A stretch of 64,000 bases of DNA from Spizellomyces punctatus DAOM BR117 (lineage: Eukaryota; Chytridiomycota; Chytridiomycetes; Spizellomycetales; Spizellomycetaceae), in contig NW_015971545.1 of assembly GCF_000182565.1 (NCBI RefSeq), positions 351,373-415,372 of the forward strand. Reading direction: 5' to 3'. Both the position numbers and the translations under genes were made by a program. The notes beneath the pieces are model-generated. The model was not told the origin of the DNA. It was given only the letters and a program-made list of their open reading frames with translations, and searched no databases. Below, one piece after another: positions 1-9,740 of this stretch. How positions within the stretch are numbered: position 1 is the stretch's first letter; each line of letters opens with the position of its first letter.

Positions 1-166
1 CTGGCGAGCAACTTGTTCAATAGCGTCGGTGGCCGTGCACAGTATCATCTGGGTCGTGAACCAAGATGCAGATGAAGCGGACCCCACAGATCCGGTACCG
101 ACCTGGTAATTGACGTCCCAACACCCCCGCTCGGAGCGCCGGTGCGTTGGCTCTTCAAAGGGGGGA
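1..166 (+). mobile_element. 3' internal end of an LTR retrotransposon (element A)
   Basis: This short stretch lies directly upstream of an LTR and ends in a purine run (157-166, AAAG followed by GGGGGA) typical of the polypurine tract that primes plus-strand synthesis. A short open frame on the + strand runs from the window edge to a stop near 110 and may be the last codons of pol, but it is too short to assign to a domain. The rest of the element lies left of the window. Confidence 0.6.
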
Positions 167-766
167 TGTAACGACGAGGACGTCTTCGAGAGATCGCGAG
201 TAAGCCCAAATCGGACGCGGGAAGCACGAATCGCGTGACCAACTCCACCGATTGGGTTACCGCGACCGAAAAAACCGGTTCGGAGAATGGCAATTGGCGC
301 ATTAGATTTCAGCGTGCCTCGTACAACCTGTGGAGGCCCGAGCCAGTGCGGAAAAGGAAGAGATCGGTACCGCCACCAATAAATCAGTTGCGGTGCAGCG
401 ACACCCATTAGTTTAGTTTAGTTTAACAGTTTATCCAAGAATCTTGTATAAAAAGGATGTATTCAATAAAATAAGTCGGGGGCAGAAGCCGTAGCGACAA
501 AAAATCCCCATAACTCGCTTCTCAACTCCAATCTTAGGTTAACAGGAACCTAACAGAGCGCTTCAACGGCCTGATCACCCGTACCGAAGCCTCTAAATCC
601 TGCTCGGTTCACAACTAACCGACTCTCCTTGCCTCTCGCCCTCAAGTCGCTACCGACGCCCAAAGAAAGGATTTGGAGACTACGATTCCTAGTACGGACA
701 CCCACACAACCTGCTAGGAGACCCAAGTTGTCTTTACTGTAGTCTACCAACAAAAAATCCGTTACA
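167..766 (+). repeat. 3' long terminal repeat of element A (600 bp)
   Basis: The repeat starts TGTAAC directly after the polypurine tract and ends GTTACA, a perfect 6-bp terminal inverted repeat with canonical TG...CA ends. A TATAAAA box lies near 450. Its right half (about 444-766) is a close inverted match to 2804-3129, so the two LTRs belong to the same or closely related families in opposite orientation. The sequence from 767 on belongs to element B. Confidence 0.85.
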
Positions 767-1410
767 AATGCCACCAGTTGCAGGTTGGCGTAAGAATCAA
801 AGATAACAGGATCTTCGGAGCTCCACATCAAGAATTTCTCATGCTCGTCGAGCCTTATCCAGGCAAGGAGGATCAAACGAGGGGTACCGTCTTCTCGGAC
901 TTTTCGCAGGATTCGATCCTTGTCAGCTTTGGCTGCGGCAGCAATGTAGAGGTGGTGGGAACTCCACACGACTGCGTAGGGGTCATTCCCGAGGTGCCCG
1001 GCGCCTCGCTTCGGTTCTTTGGCAAAGAAGCTGAGCGCGCGGGGGTTGTTGCCCATCATCAGAGCCACTTGCGGGGTGCCCCAGATGATGGCTATGTTGT
1101 CCCAGACTTGGTCCCAGCCCTGCGTGGGCGTGCGGGGGTCCTCTTCCTTAGTCTCCGTGACCTCGGAAAGAGGTGCAGTCATCAAAATTGTTGATTCCGA
1201 GTGCTTGGGTGAATGAAAGAATCCGATGGTGTGGAATCCTTGATTAGCGGCGGCTGTCCTTTCCAGTTCCGAAGCCGAAAAAAGAGTCTCGGTGGTAGCA
1301 GACGTCAAGTCCAGCTCCACTATGTAAGACTTCTTGGACTCCTGTTTGGGTTTCCAACCTGCGGGCGTGGGTGCTCCATATGGTCCTTTCTTTCCATCTT
1401 CAGGATCTTT
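767..1410 (-). pseudogene. Start of pol of LTR element B (protease region), interrupted
   Basis: This frame is the direct continuation of the gag reading frame of element B after a single TGA codon. It encodes about 215 residues before it meets the LTR of element A at 766/767. Close to that junction is the string VIFDSYAN, which resembles the retroviral-type aspartic protease active site (DSGA) with Tyr in place of Gly. The open frame runs on into antisense LTR sequence down to about 550, which I take as coincidental. Reverse transcriptase and integrase are not in the window; they would lie beyond the inserted element if present. Confidence 0.55.
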
Positions 1411-2661
1411 TCAGTTCGGGTTCTGCCAGCAGAAAACGTTCCAATGCTTTTTCTGACAGAATTTGCAGGGTGCTGGTGGTTCCTTGTTGGGGTCCGGAAC
1501 CATCTTCTGAGGACCGTTGCGACCCTTTTTGGGGTTTCTGGTTTTATGTTGAGCCGTCTGCTTAGGGCCTTTGTCAGTTCCGGTCTTTTGTGACTTCTTC
1601 TGAGCTTCAGCAGCACCGCTGTAGCAAGGGTCTCGTTTTCTGGTGTCATCAGAGCCGAAATAAAGGCGCAGGAAGTCTTTTAATTTGGTCAGGTTCGTGA
1701 CGTTACAGGATTTGACCATGATTTGGATGTCGCTGGGCAATTGTTCAACTATTAGGTCGAAATGCTGGTCAGCGGGACATTCTATGTTTGCCCGGTCACC
1801 GTATGCGAGGCGCCAGAGATGAGTTTTGTGGTCAATGAATGTGAGAAAGCTGCAAAATTCTTTGGGGTTTGCGTGGCAGCGCACATATTCGGTTTTGCGC
1901 TTGGACTCAGTTAGGGGATCTCGGAACTCTCGAAGCAGTTCTTCTTTCCACCTTTTCCAGGTCCATGAGCGAGTTTCCTGGGCTTCCAGAGTGTAAAACC
2001 AAGCATCGGCAGGGGTTTTCTCAGCTATCATGGCTGGTAGGAGCTGTACCATCCTGGCATCTGACGTTGCGCTAATGTTTTGAAGAAGTTGGACTTTGTT
2101 GAGCCATTCTTCAACGTCTTGGTTTCTTTTGCCCGTAAACTCGGGTACATCCTTTGCTTTCAAGGAATCGACCTTGGTGTCGCTGGCCCACGGGGCCGCT
2201 GGCACTTGGATTGGAGGCACCGGACCTGAAAAACTTGGTTCGGTATGCTCCCTTGGTGTGTCTGATGTTTCCCATGGGGTTGCGGACCATTCTCTTGTAG
2301 CTCGTGCTATGAGAGGTAGTTCAGGCAGCGGGCGATGCGCTAGGGCTTCTAAGGCTCGTGTGAGGTGCTCATCCGCCGCTGTCTGACGTTTGGAAAGCCT
2401 ATGAAGCTGTTCCATAAGATTTTGAGTTGCCAACTGCATTGCAGCAGTCGAGCGGGCCATGTCTTCTTTTAACGCTGCCACTTCAGAGGCCATCGTGGCC
2501 AAGTTAGGGGCTTCCGGTTCGATGGAAGTGGTCCCTGAACGCCTTGGGCATGTTGCGGGAGGGACTTCGACGTCCTCCGCAGGACCCTGACTATGAGTCT
2601 GGATCACAGGTGAGCGGCCTTGCGTTGGAGAGCGTTCGACCGGCATCATTCTCGGTTTCAT
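1411..2661 (-). CDS. Gag polyprotein of an LTR retrotransposon (element B)
   Basis: A 416-residue protein with ATG start. Residues about 1-120 are Ser/Pro-rich followed by a short coiled coil (heptads around NLMEQLHRLSKR). The centre (about 165-330) has the helical capsid-like core typical of Ty3/gypsy Gag, including FTGKRNQDVEEWLNKVQ and the WKRWKEELLREFRDP segment. The C-terminus is basic and ends with a zinc-knuckle-like motif CKFCQKKHWNVFC, which spaces as CX2CX3HX4C, one residue shorter than the usual CX2CX4HX4C. The primer-binding site and partial 5' LTR lie just upstream. The frame ends in TGA and continues open in the same frame into pol. Confidence 0.85.
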   Translation of the reverse strand: MKPRMMPVERSPTQGRSPVIQTHSQGPAEDVEVPPATCPRRSGTTSIEPEAPNLATMASEVAALKEDMARSTAAMQLATQNLMEQLHRLSKRQTAADEHLTRALEALAHRPLPELPLIARATREWSATPWETSDTPREHTEPSFSGPVPPIQVPAAPWASDTKVDSLKAKDVPEFTGKRNQDVEEWLNKVQLLQNISATSDARMVQLLPAMIAEKTPADAWFYTLEAQETRSWTWKRWKEELLREFRDPLTESKRKTEYVRCHANPKEFCSFLTFIDHKTHLWRLAYGDRANIECPADQHFDLIVEQLPSDIQIMVKSCNVTNLTKLKDFLRLYFGSDDTRKRDPCYSGAAEAQKKSQKTGTDKGPKQTAQHKTRNPKKGRNGPQKMVPDPNKEPPAPCKFCQKKHWNVFCWQNPN

Positions 2662-2788
2662 GAAGTCTGTTTCCGAAATGAGAGAAAAGGTTTCTGAGTA
2701 GCTACCTGAGCGGATCTCGGTTTGCGCAAGAGTTTCAGTATGACCGAATAAGGTTTTCAGCTGAATTTGAGAGGGGAAGGCAGTTCAT

Positions 2789-2803
2789 CGCGCTTCTCCA
2801 CCA
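2789..2803 (-). promoter_or_regulatory. tRNA primer-binding site of element B
   Basis: On the minus strand the sequence TGGTGGAGAAGCGCG follows the terminal CA of the LTR without a gap. A primer-binding site begins with TGG, complementary to the CCA end of the priming tRNA, and this placement matches. The priming tRNA was not identified. Confidence 0.7.
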
Positions 2804-3129
2804 TGTAATGGATTTTTTGTTGGTAGACTATGGTAAAGACAACTTGGGTCTCCTAGCAGGTTGTGTGGGTGTCCGTACTAGGAATCGTAGTCTCCAAATC
2901 CTTTCTTTGGGCGTCGGTAGCGACTTGAGGGCGAGAGGCAAGGAGAGTCGGTTAGTTGTGAACCGAGCAGGATTTAGAGGCTTCAGTGCGGGTGATCAGG
3001 CCGTTGAAGCGCTCTGTTAGGTTCCTGTTAACCTAGGATTGGGGTTGAGAAGCTAGTTGTGGGGATTTTTTTGTCGCTATGGCTTCTGGCCACCAACTTA
3101 TTTTATTGAATTCCTCTTTTTATACAAGA
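2804..3129 (-). repeat. Truncated 5' LTR of element B
   Basis: This is an inverted near-copy of 444-766. It keeps the TATA box and the R/U5 side, ending in CA next to the primer-binding site, but lacks the upstream half of the 600-bp LTR. Similarity stops abruptly near 3129, just before the Fanzor relic. The missing U3 half means the copy has probably lost its promoter. Confidence 0.8.
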
Positions 3130-3335
3130 ATATGCTACGGTAACATCTACACTAGTTTCTGTAGCCTTCATTAGGGTGGCGGCGTCCGATCTTCCCATCT
3201 CGGACCATCGCCATGATCGATCATGGCTGCGTAATGTATCCTTCACGCTGCGCTGGTGTAGCCCAGAACCGAGCTTGATCTTAGGGGTTTCGAAGCTTAG
3301 GTTACAATTGCGGAAACCTCAATCATGGTCACCTG

Positions 3336-4349
3336 ATGCCTTTGAGCGAACCGGTTTATCAGAGTCGTTCACTACATCATCGTGGAATGTGTTTTGAAGG
3401 CTCGATCACGACAGATGGTACCTCGGTGTCAGTTTACTTGAAACATCCTGAAGCTGACAAGTATGGAAAGCGCAGCGGCGGAGGGAAAAAGTCAGCAAAC
3501 ACAATGGAGGCAGAGGTTAAAGTGCAATATGTGGAGAAAAACTTACCTGCTTGTCGAGTAGCAGAGAATGTTGTTGTTATCGACCCAAACAAGTGTGACA
3601 TTCTCTACTGCCAAGACAGCATTGGTATGACATTTCGCTACACCTCCAACCAGCAAGCCATGGAGACAGGTAGCCGTTGACAGCAAAAGGAACGACAGCA
3701 GATGAAGAAGGGGGAAATTGACCTCATAGAATCACATATCCCTAGCCACAAAACAATGAACCTCATGGATTTTACTCGCTACCTTCTCATTCGCTGTGCT
3801 GATTCGGATCGTTGCAAGGAATTCTACTCACATCCTGCCCACACGCGGTGGAAGTGGCACTCCTTCATCAATCAGCAGCGAAGTGAATCAGACCTCATAA
3901 GTGCCATGCACAACAAATACAGTGAAAACTTTACCATTGTGATGGGTGATTGGAGCGATGCCGGTCGAACTGCCAGATTTCAGACCTCATCAAAGACAAA
4001 AGGTTGGCACACCATCTTTAAGCGGAACAGGATCAACTGCTTCCTTCTTGATGAGTACAAGACCTCATCTGTCTGCCCTCACTGTTCATCCGATGACTTC
4101 CTTGAAAAAGGCTTCAAAACACGACCTCATTCAAGACCTTGGTGACGAAGAGAAGGCAAGGTTGAAAAAGTCCATGGATTGCTGGGTTGTACCAACCCTA
4201 ACTGTTTGCAGCAAGACTGGACATCGGGAATGCGCTACTGGAACAGGGACACACTGAGCACCTGCAATATGCTGATGATCGTGCAATCAATGTTGGATGG
4301 ACATGGTAGACCAGAGGTGTTCAGCAGGAGTGTTCCAGCCGTAGCCTAG
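3336..4349 (+). pseudogene. Degraded Fanzor (TnpB-like RuvC nuclease) gene
   Basis: One reading frame carries family landmarks in order: a GSITTDGTSVSV strand, a RuvC-I motif VVVIDPNKCD (Asp at 3582-3584), a central helical region, a VMGDWSDAG stretch at the RuvC-II position, DEYKTSSVCPHC (first zinc-ribbon pair), CTNPNC (second pair) and WNRDTLSTCN, equivalent to the RuvC-III NRD box. Fanzors are RNA-guided DNA endonucleases carried by eukaryotic transposons and are known from chytrids. The frame is broken by two TGA codons (3678-3680 and 4143-4145), but motif order and frame hold across both and it terminates at TAG 4347-4349. About 330 codons remain. The N-terminal wedge and recognition domains are absent, so it is 5'-truncated. 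No obvious catalytic Glu is seen at the RuvC-II position. Confidence 0.85.
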
Positions 4350-4440
4350 ATTGGTTAGATTAGCTTTTCCGAACCGGTTATCGCCGGTTCAATCCCTGGT
4401 GCGGGTGCTAGTGCCAATACCCATCGGCTCCGCACTAACA
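4350..4440 (+). other. Structured 3' flank of the Fanzor relic
   Basis: Immediately after the Fanzor stop lies a perfect 7-bp hairpin, GAACCGG/CCGGTTC (4371-4377 and 4384-4390) with a 6-nt loop. A second possible stem GTGCGG/CCGCAC (4399-4404 and 4430-4435) follows. In TnpB and Fanzor elements the guide RNA scaffold lies at the 3' end of the nuclease gene, so this is where an omega-RNA remnant would be expected. Only position and foldability support that. Confidence 0.35.
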
Positions 4441-4941
4441 ATGATGATTGTGAACATACGATATGACTACAGATTTAAATATATTGGCAGAGGAACGTCT
4501 TAGGGTTACCTGTTTGTCCTGTCCGCCTTTGAAGAACACTGCGCTCCGTTTGTTTCTTGCATGGGTTTTTTTGAAACGTTTTTGCATTGGATAACAAAGA
4601 TGCGATACAGTAGAACATTGGGAACGATGGGTTCAGACATTTTGGCGTAAAGGACGTTTGCACAATGTAGGTTTAGGTCAAACCCCCACATATTGGGATT
4701 CGGATAAGAATGTTGGTTTGGGGAAAGAGTTTGAACACATTGGGAAGAATAAAAAAACAAGAGTAATCCTTCATCTTTACAAACACAAAAAAGCCTTTTA
4801 TTTACAAACCGGCAATCGGATACGTATTTCACAACGGTATACACCTTTTTTTCCTATATACAAGCCAGTTGACTTGTGAATTTCCATACGAGTTTCGACT
4901 TGGGTTTCGTTTGCCAAACTCTTAGTTTGGGTTACTTTTAC

Positions 4942-5135
4942 TTTGCGGCTTTCTTCGCTCCACCTGGCGCGGGTGCTGCATTCTTCTGTGCCTTCTGGGA
5001 GTGCTACGGCCGGTAATTTCTTCCCTACGATTTTTTCTTTTCCGAGCTTCGACCCTTGAGGGGATGGAGCCTACCAAGGCGAGGACAACAAACAATGTGT
5101 GTAAATGCTTGAAAAGTAGCAGGTCATTCCTAAAG
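4942..5135 (-). pseudogene. Decayed relative of the small secreted proline-rich protein
   Basis: The start region on the minus strand (M, aromatic, SSIYT...) is a recognisable nucleotide match to the start of the intact gene at 5941-6243. A stop codon interrupts it after about 18 codons. The C-terminal codons in a different frame read AAPAPGGAKKAAK followed by a stop, similar in style to the GGVGNPKK end of the intact gene. At least two frame changes are needed to join the parts. An unannotated intron is the alternative, but no good splice pair was seen. Confidence 0.5.
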
Positions 5136-5159
5136 TCCTAGTCTTGTTTTCGTTTGTTG

Positions 5160-5940
5160 GTCAAGTTTTTGCAGTTGAATGAATGAAAGAAAGGATGTTA
5201 TCTGCGTCGTTGTCTTTGTTTTGTCTTGGTTTGGGGTTTACGAGATACATGCTTTCCCAATACACATTTTTTTTGTTTTACATACAAGCCAGTCGAGTTT
5301 CGACATGGGCTTTTTCCCGTCGTTTGCTGAACTCTTTCAAGTGGGTTTGACCGGCGTTTATTTCTTTGCAGATAAAAGCGGTACGGCTTTATTTACAATG
5401 GTTTCAGAGGCCAGTACGGTCTTCTTTGTAGGCGTTAGGACTGTGAAGTGGTTTGATATATCTTGCCAACAAATCCCAAGTCTACCCTGCGTAGACAACG
5501 CAGAGGCTGTTAAACTGGGCTTGCGATATGCATTGTCTTTGAGCCATATCTGGAATAAACGATACATGACGAATCCCATTCGAAACTCCAACCATGATTT
5601 AAATGCATTTTTGCATAGTCTTTCTTTGAAGCATTCAGATGGAGGGAATGCATTTTAATGTGGGGAGTGTGATAAAATGCCCAGAATTCTTTGTTTATTT
5701 ACATTCACAGATACTGACCCTCCCAATACATATTTTTGTGTTTCTATATACAAGCTAGTCCATTTCAAAGAATTTACAAAAGAGCTTAGACATGACCTTT
5801 TTCATCGTTGCTATACTCTGTCTGGATGTCCCGAATTTCTTTCCCTCATTTACACTATATACACTTTACTCTTTTTGTTTTTTTACCAAGCCGAAAGAGT
5901 CCATAGAGGAATTCACAAAAGTCTGGACATGGCACATTGA
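5160..5940. repeat. Diverged local repeats between the secreted-protein copies
   Basis: Short blocks recur in the same order: an ACATACAAGCCAGT-like block near 4855, 5280 and 5745, followed by a TTTCGACATGGGC-like or AATTTACAAAAG-like block, and a GATGAATGAATG-type block near 5177 and 6300. I read these as remnants of 3' and 5' flanks left by tandem duplication of the secreted-protein gene. No convincing additional gene is seen here. Confidence 0.4.
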
Positions 5941-6243
5941 TCATTTTTTCGGATTACCAACGCCGCCGGGTCGGGTAGGAGTAACAGGCCTGCCTGCCCC
6001 ATTCTGAGGAGGAGGGCTCGGATATTTGTTAACTTTAACGGGAACTCTCTCGCCTTTTGGTAAGTTCGTTTTGGGGAGCACGGGCGGCTTTGGAGGGCGA
6101 CCGATGGTCCCGGGAGTAACGTCAATGGCTGGCTTGGGTTTCGGCGGTGGGGCTTGCGGGGATGGAGCGGCCAGAGCTGACACGGCTAGCAAGGCGAGAA
6201 CGACGAACAAGAATGCGTAGATGTTTGACAAGTAGCGGGCCAT
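5941..6243 (-). CDS. Small secreted proline-rich protein
   Basis: A 100-residue single-exon ORF. Residues 1-25 form a classic signal peptide: M-A-R, a hydrophobic core FLFVVLALLAVSALA and an Ala-x-Ala-like cleavage site. The mature part is rich in Pro, Lys and Gly (PPPKPKPAI, RPPKPPVLPK, TPTRPGGVGNPKK) and has no Cys. No family was recognised. A role in the cell surface or secretome is inferred only from the signal peptide and composition. A decayed relative lies about 800 bp downstream on the same strand. Confidence 0.65.
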   Translation of the reverse strand: MARYLSNIYAFLFVVLALLAVSALAAPSPQAPPPKPKPAIDVTPGTIGRPPKPPVLPKTNLPKGERVPVKVNKYPSPPPQNGAGRPVTPTRPGGVGNPKK

Positions 6244-7869
6244 TTTTTGAGTAGTTGGATTTTGGTTTTCGTTTGTTGGAACTATCGAGTGTTTACTGAT
6301 GATGAATGAATGGGGGGGAGTGTTATCCTGGTCGTCTTTTTATGCACATTGTCAGGCATAGAATACTTTACTATAGTCACTATTCGGGTCGCGGCATGCC
6401 GGTACCTGTTACATAATATTCCACACCCTGTTTTTTGTTGTATTCTGTACAGTGCTATCAACACCAGTTCTCATGTTCCGATAGGCTCTCTTGCAACATG
6501 TAAATGACATGAACAAATGCTGGTTACAAATCAATCCACTCTGTTTTTTGATAGCATTTGGCATACGCATACAAAATGCTATGAAAAAGATTACAGATGA
6601 GACGTGCGCTTTTGGTTTGTGATTTAAGATGGTGCGGGTGCGCATTAGCAAGCGAGTTCTTGTCTCTGTTTTGGGGTCATTGGGAGACGGGCTCGGGGTG
6701 CAATTTGAGAACGGCTCAACTTGAACAAAGAGATCATCAGAACGAGTTTCCAAAACCTGACATTGAAACGTTCCATTAAAGCACCAGTTGAAGCAACCCG
6801 CTTGCCAAAAAACAACCAATACAAAACCAAAAAGAACGCTTTTACGCAAGCACTCATCAACCCCTCTCGCAACATTATCCATCGGCGCATTCATCCCATC
6901 AACCAACAGAAAATATCTGTAAACAAGATAAAAAAAATATTTTCATAGAGACAATAATGATAAAAAGCCCTAGTTCATGTACAAAGATTGCCTCACCGCC
7001 TCAGCCATAGAAAAACCCGACCAGGGTTTTCCAAAAGCAGGGGATGCGTAATAAACAAAAGAAAGGGTTGGGTGTTGTAAAAGCGGAAAGCAACTGGCAT
7101 GTACATGAAATCAACGTAAATAAAAAAAAGAGAAATGGAGAAAGCAATGTCAGTAGTAAAGTATTCTTGAATACAAGACTGGCTTATTGCCCCCATTTCT
7201 GTTTACATTTTACCATTCTATTTTACATTTTGGGGCTGTTATTTAAGACGCAAACTATATATCGCAAACTATGCAAATGACAAACATTATCTCATCTCGT
7301 TTGTTTGTTCATTTTCTATATTCCTGTAATATCCACATTAATAACACCCCATACTTTTGGAATATCCGTTTCCGTTTGACTTGAAAAAAGGCACTCGAAT
7401 AAGACATCACTAATGTGCAAGACATATCCTCAAAGTCCTGAACGAAAAGGTGCCATCTCTCGTCGGATGAGATGCGTGTTGGCGGATCCTCACCATTGAC
7501 ACATACGTTCCCATCTCAAAATCAAATCGTTGAAAAGTTTATAACATTCATATTAGGCATCATAAATACAAAAAAAAAAAGATAAACACCTTTTCCGCTA
7601 AACAAAAAACAAGCCCACATTTTCTTGTACATTTCTCACGATTCCTGACACTTGTTTTTCGCCCTCAACTTTTCAACACCACACCAAATCCACGACCACA
7701 ACGATAAACACAGCGGACTCGTTGACCGATTCCACACAATACGGTAGTCACTAGCGCGCAAGATAAATCAATGACCATCACCACCGTCACCAAATTGCCA
7801 AAAAAAAAAAAAAACCACCGCACACGGCCAACTCCATAGTTCTCGCAAAATCATTCGAGTCCGAAACCA
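6244..7869. other. AT-rich gene-free stretch
   Basis: No convincing gene was found. The longest ORF (6409-6906, -, 165 codons) has no recognisable motif, signal peptide or coding-like composition. A poly-A run sits at about 7800-7814. The right end is the 3' flank of the GATA-factor gene. Confidence 0.5.
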
Positions 7870-9740
7870 TCACCCCCGGAAAAAAACACCATCAACAAGC
7901 TCTTCACTCGCCATCCCCGCTGGATCCTCACCCATCATTCGCCCCACCATCATGACATCCTCCATTCCTTGTCCGTATCCATAGCCGTAGCCTCCATACA
8001 CGTTATACGTATTGACATTGTACGAGGGGGGACGCGAGATGCCGTACGAGGCGTATTGGTGCTCGTAGGGGGGATAGTAGGGTTGGGAGGTGTTGGAGTG
8101 GGTGCGCGTCATGGCGGGCACCGCACCCATGCCCGGTCCCATGCCCGGGGGTCCCATTCCGGGTCCCATCGCGGCGGGTCCCATGCCGGGTACTGCCATC
8201 GGTGCTGGTGGTGCTGGTGGTGCTATGGGAGGTGCTTGGTCTTGCGAATGAGCGGAATGTGTGGGAGTCAAGGGCGTCTTTTCAGTCAACTGAAGCTCCG
8301 TCAACTGCTTCAACAAGACATCCAAGTCCACACCAGGTGGAATCGTCCCGGCTTTGGTCTGCATTTCCAAAAATTGCGCCAAAACAGTCTTGAGCATTTC
8401 GGGCGGGAGCGACGAAGGCTTGACGTTTTGCGGGGGTGTAGTTGGGGGATAGTCCATCATGAAATCGTCGTCTGAATCTCGACGGGGCCGCTTGCCGGAT
8501 TTGGGCTTTGGAAACGTCGACAAGGAGGGCGCTGATGTGCCGTAATTCGTGGTGGGTTCCTGGCTGGCGGCTCTAGAGTGGATCGCCGGGTTGTATACGG
8601 TCGTGGGCACGATATGGGATGGGCTGCGCTGCATTGGTGTAGTACTTGTTGTAAATGACGGTGCAGACGTGGAAAGGACATTGGGGTGTGCCATGGGCGA
8701 ACACGTCGTCAAGACCCCGCTTGTGTTGGTCCCCGCAATCGCGGGTTGATGTACGGTAGACATCGTAGCCATGGGACGGTGATGCGGGCGGGATGCAATG
8801 GGGGCTTTGGCAACCGGTGCACTGGATTGTTGTTGCTCTTTTCCCTTTTCCTTTTTAGGTCCCCTGTTGCGTTTGCGAATGACATCGCTCTTCATGGAGA
8901 TAGGACGCACGACGCCGTGTAGTTTGTAAAAAAGGCCACAGGCGTTGCAGAGAGGGTCGCCATTGGCATCGCGGCGCCAAAGAGGCGTCTTGTTGGTGCC
9001 GCAGTTGGAACAAGCAGATGGCGGTACATACGACGATAATGACGACGAAGCTTGTGAGGAACTGCGCCGGCTGTTGCTGGCCGATTTGATTTTCCGCACG
9101 GGTTTGACGGTGGACGTGCTGCTTGTAGAAGCGACCGAAGACGAAAACTCGACGCCTGAATCGGGCGGCGGCGTTCCCGCCATGCTTGAATGCGGATTGT
9201 CGATGAGCGAAACAGTGGGCAGTGATCCACTTGCCCAGGAGGTTATGGGGGGCGATGAAGCGACATCGCCCGGTGGGAAATAAAGCTGTTCACCCGGGCC
9301 ACCCAGAGTCCGATTGTCCCGGCTCACACTCGAGTGAGCATCGCTAATGTTTCCTGCGTGCGCGAGCAAGTCTGCGGCCTTGAGCGAGGCAGAAAGAGGA
9401 CTTGTAGAAAGGGAGGGATGGTTGGGAACGGGTTGTTTGATGAATGGATCATCCATAGTAGTAGTTGTAGTAGGATCAGTAGTAACAAATCCAAACGGAT
9501 CCCATGAATCGTCATCGAGTGTAAAGAAAGATTCAAGATACGAATGCTCCAGTTGCTTGCGCTCTCGTAAGAGTGACATGTGCATGAGCCTCCATGTCAT
9601 ATTCTCCAATCTCGCTCCATTGGGCAGAGCGTCCCGAGCGCGAGTACATAGTTTCCATACAGAGTGAGAATCCGCAGATGTTCTAGCACCCCGTATGAGC
9701 CACGAGAGTAGATTGTCCCCCTCCAGTTTGACCAACGTGT
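7870..9740 (-). CDS. areA: GATA-type zinc-finger transcription factor (AreA/NIT2-like)
   Basis: The main exon encodes about 620 residues. Near its start is the fungal nitrogen-regulator motif ([18 protein letters not shown]...[13 protein letters not shown]1752-like), as in AreA/NIT2. A type IVa GATA finger [22 protein letters not shown]2CX17CX2C overall, follows, then a basic tail ([17 protein letters not shown]). The C-terminal half is Ser/Thr/Pro-rich with a Met/Gly/Pro repeat ([14 protein letters not shown]). The combination suggests a regulator binding GATA sites in nitrogen-catabolic promoters. The 5' end is unresolved: an acceptor ends at 9741 and a GTAAGT donor lies at 9800, but that upstream exon has no ATG. 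A distal exon starting with ATG near 10097 and a GTGAGA donor would join in frame. Stop is TGA at 7870-7872. Confidence 0.85.

Noticed and set aside
550-760. 70-residue ORF shared by both LTR copies (550-760 and 2808-3020)
   Set aside because: It lies antisense inside the LTR and is conserved only because the LTRs are copies.
3176-3397. 73-codon ORF before the Fanzor frame
   Set aside because: Different frame, ends inside the conserved Fanzor segment and shows no Fanzor N-terminal motif.
4342-4405. tRNA-like A-box and B-box strings after the Fanzor relic
   Set aside because: No acceptor stem and poor D and T stems; the bases are better explained by the 7-bp hairpin at 4371-4390.
6409-6906. 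165-codon minus-strand ORF in the AT-rich interval
   Set aside because: No motif, no convincing signal peptide, overlapping ORFs in other frames of similar length; expected by chance.
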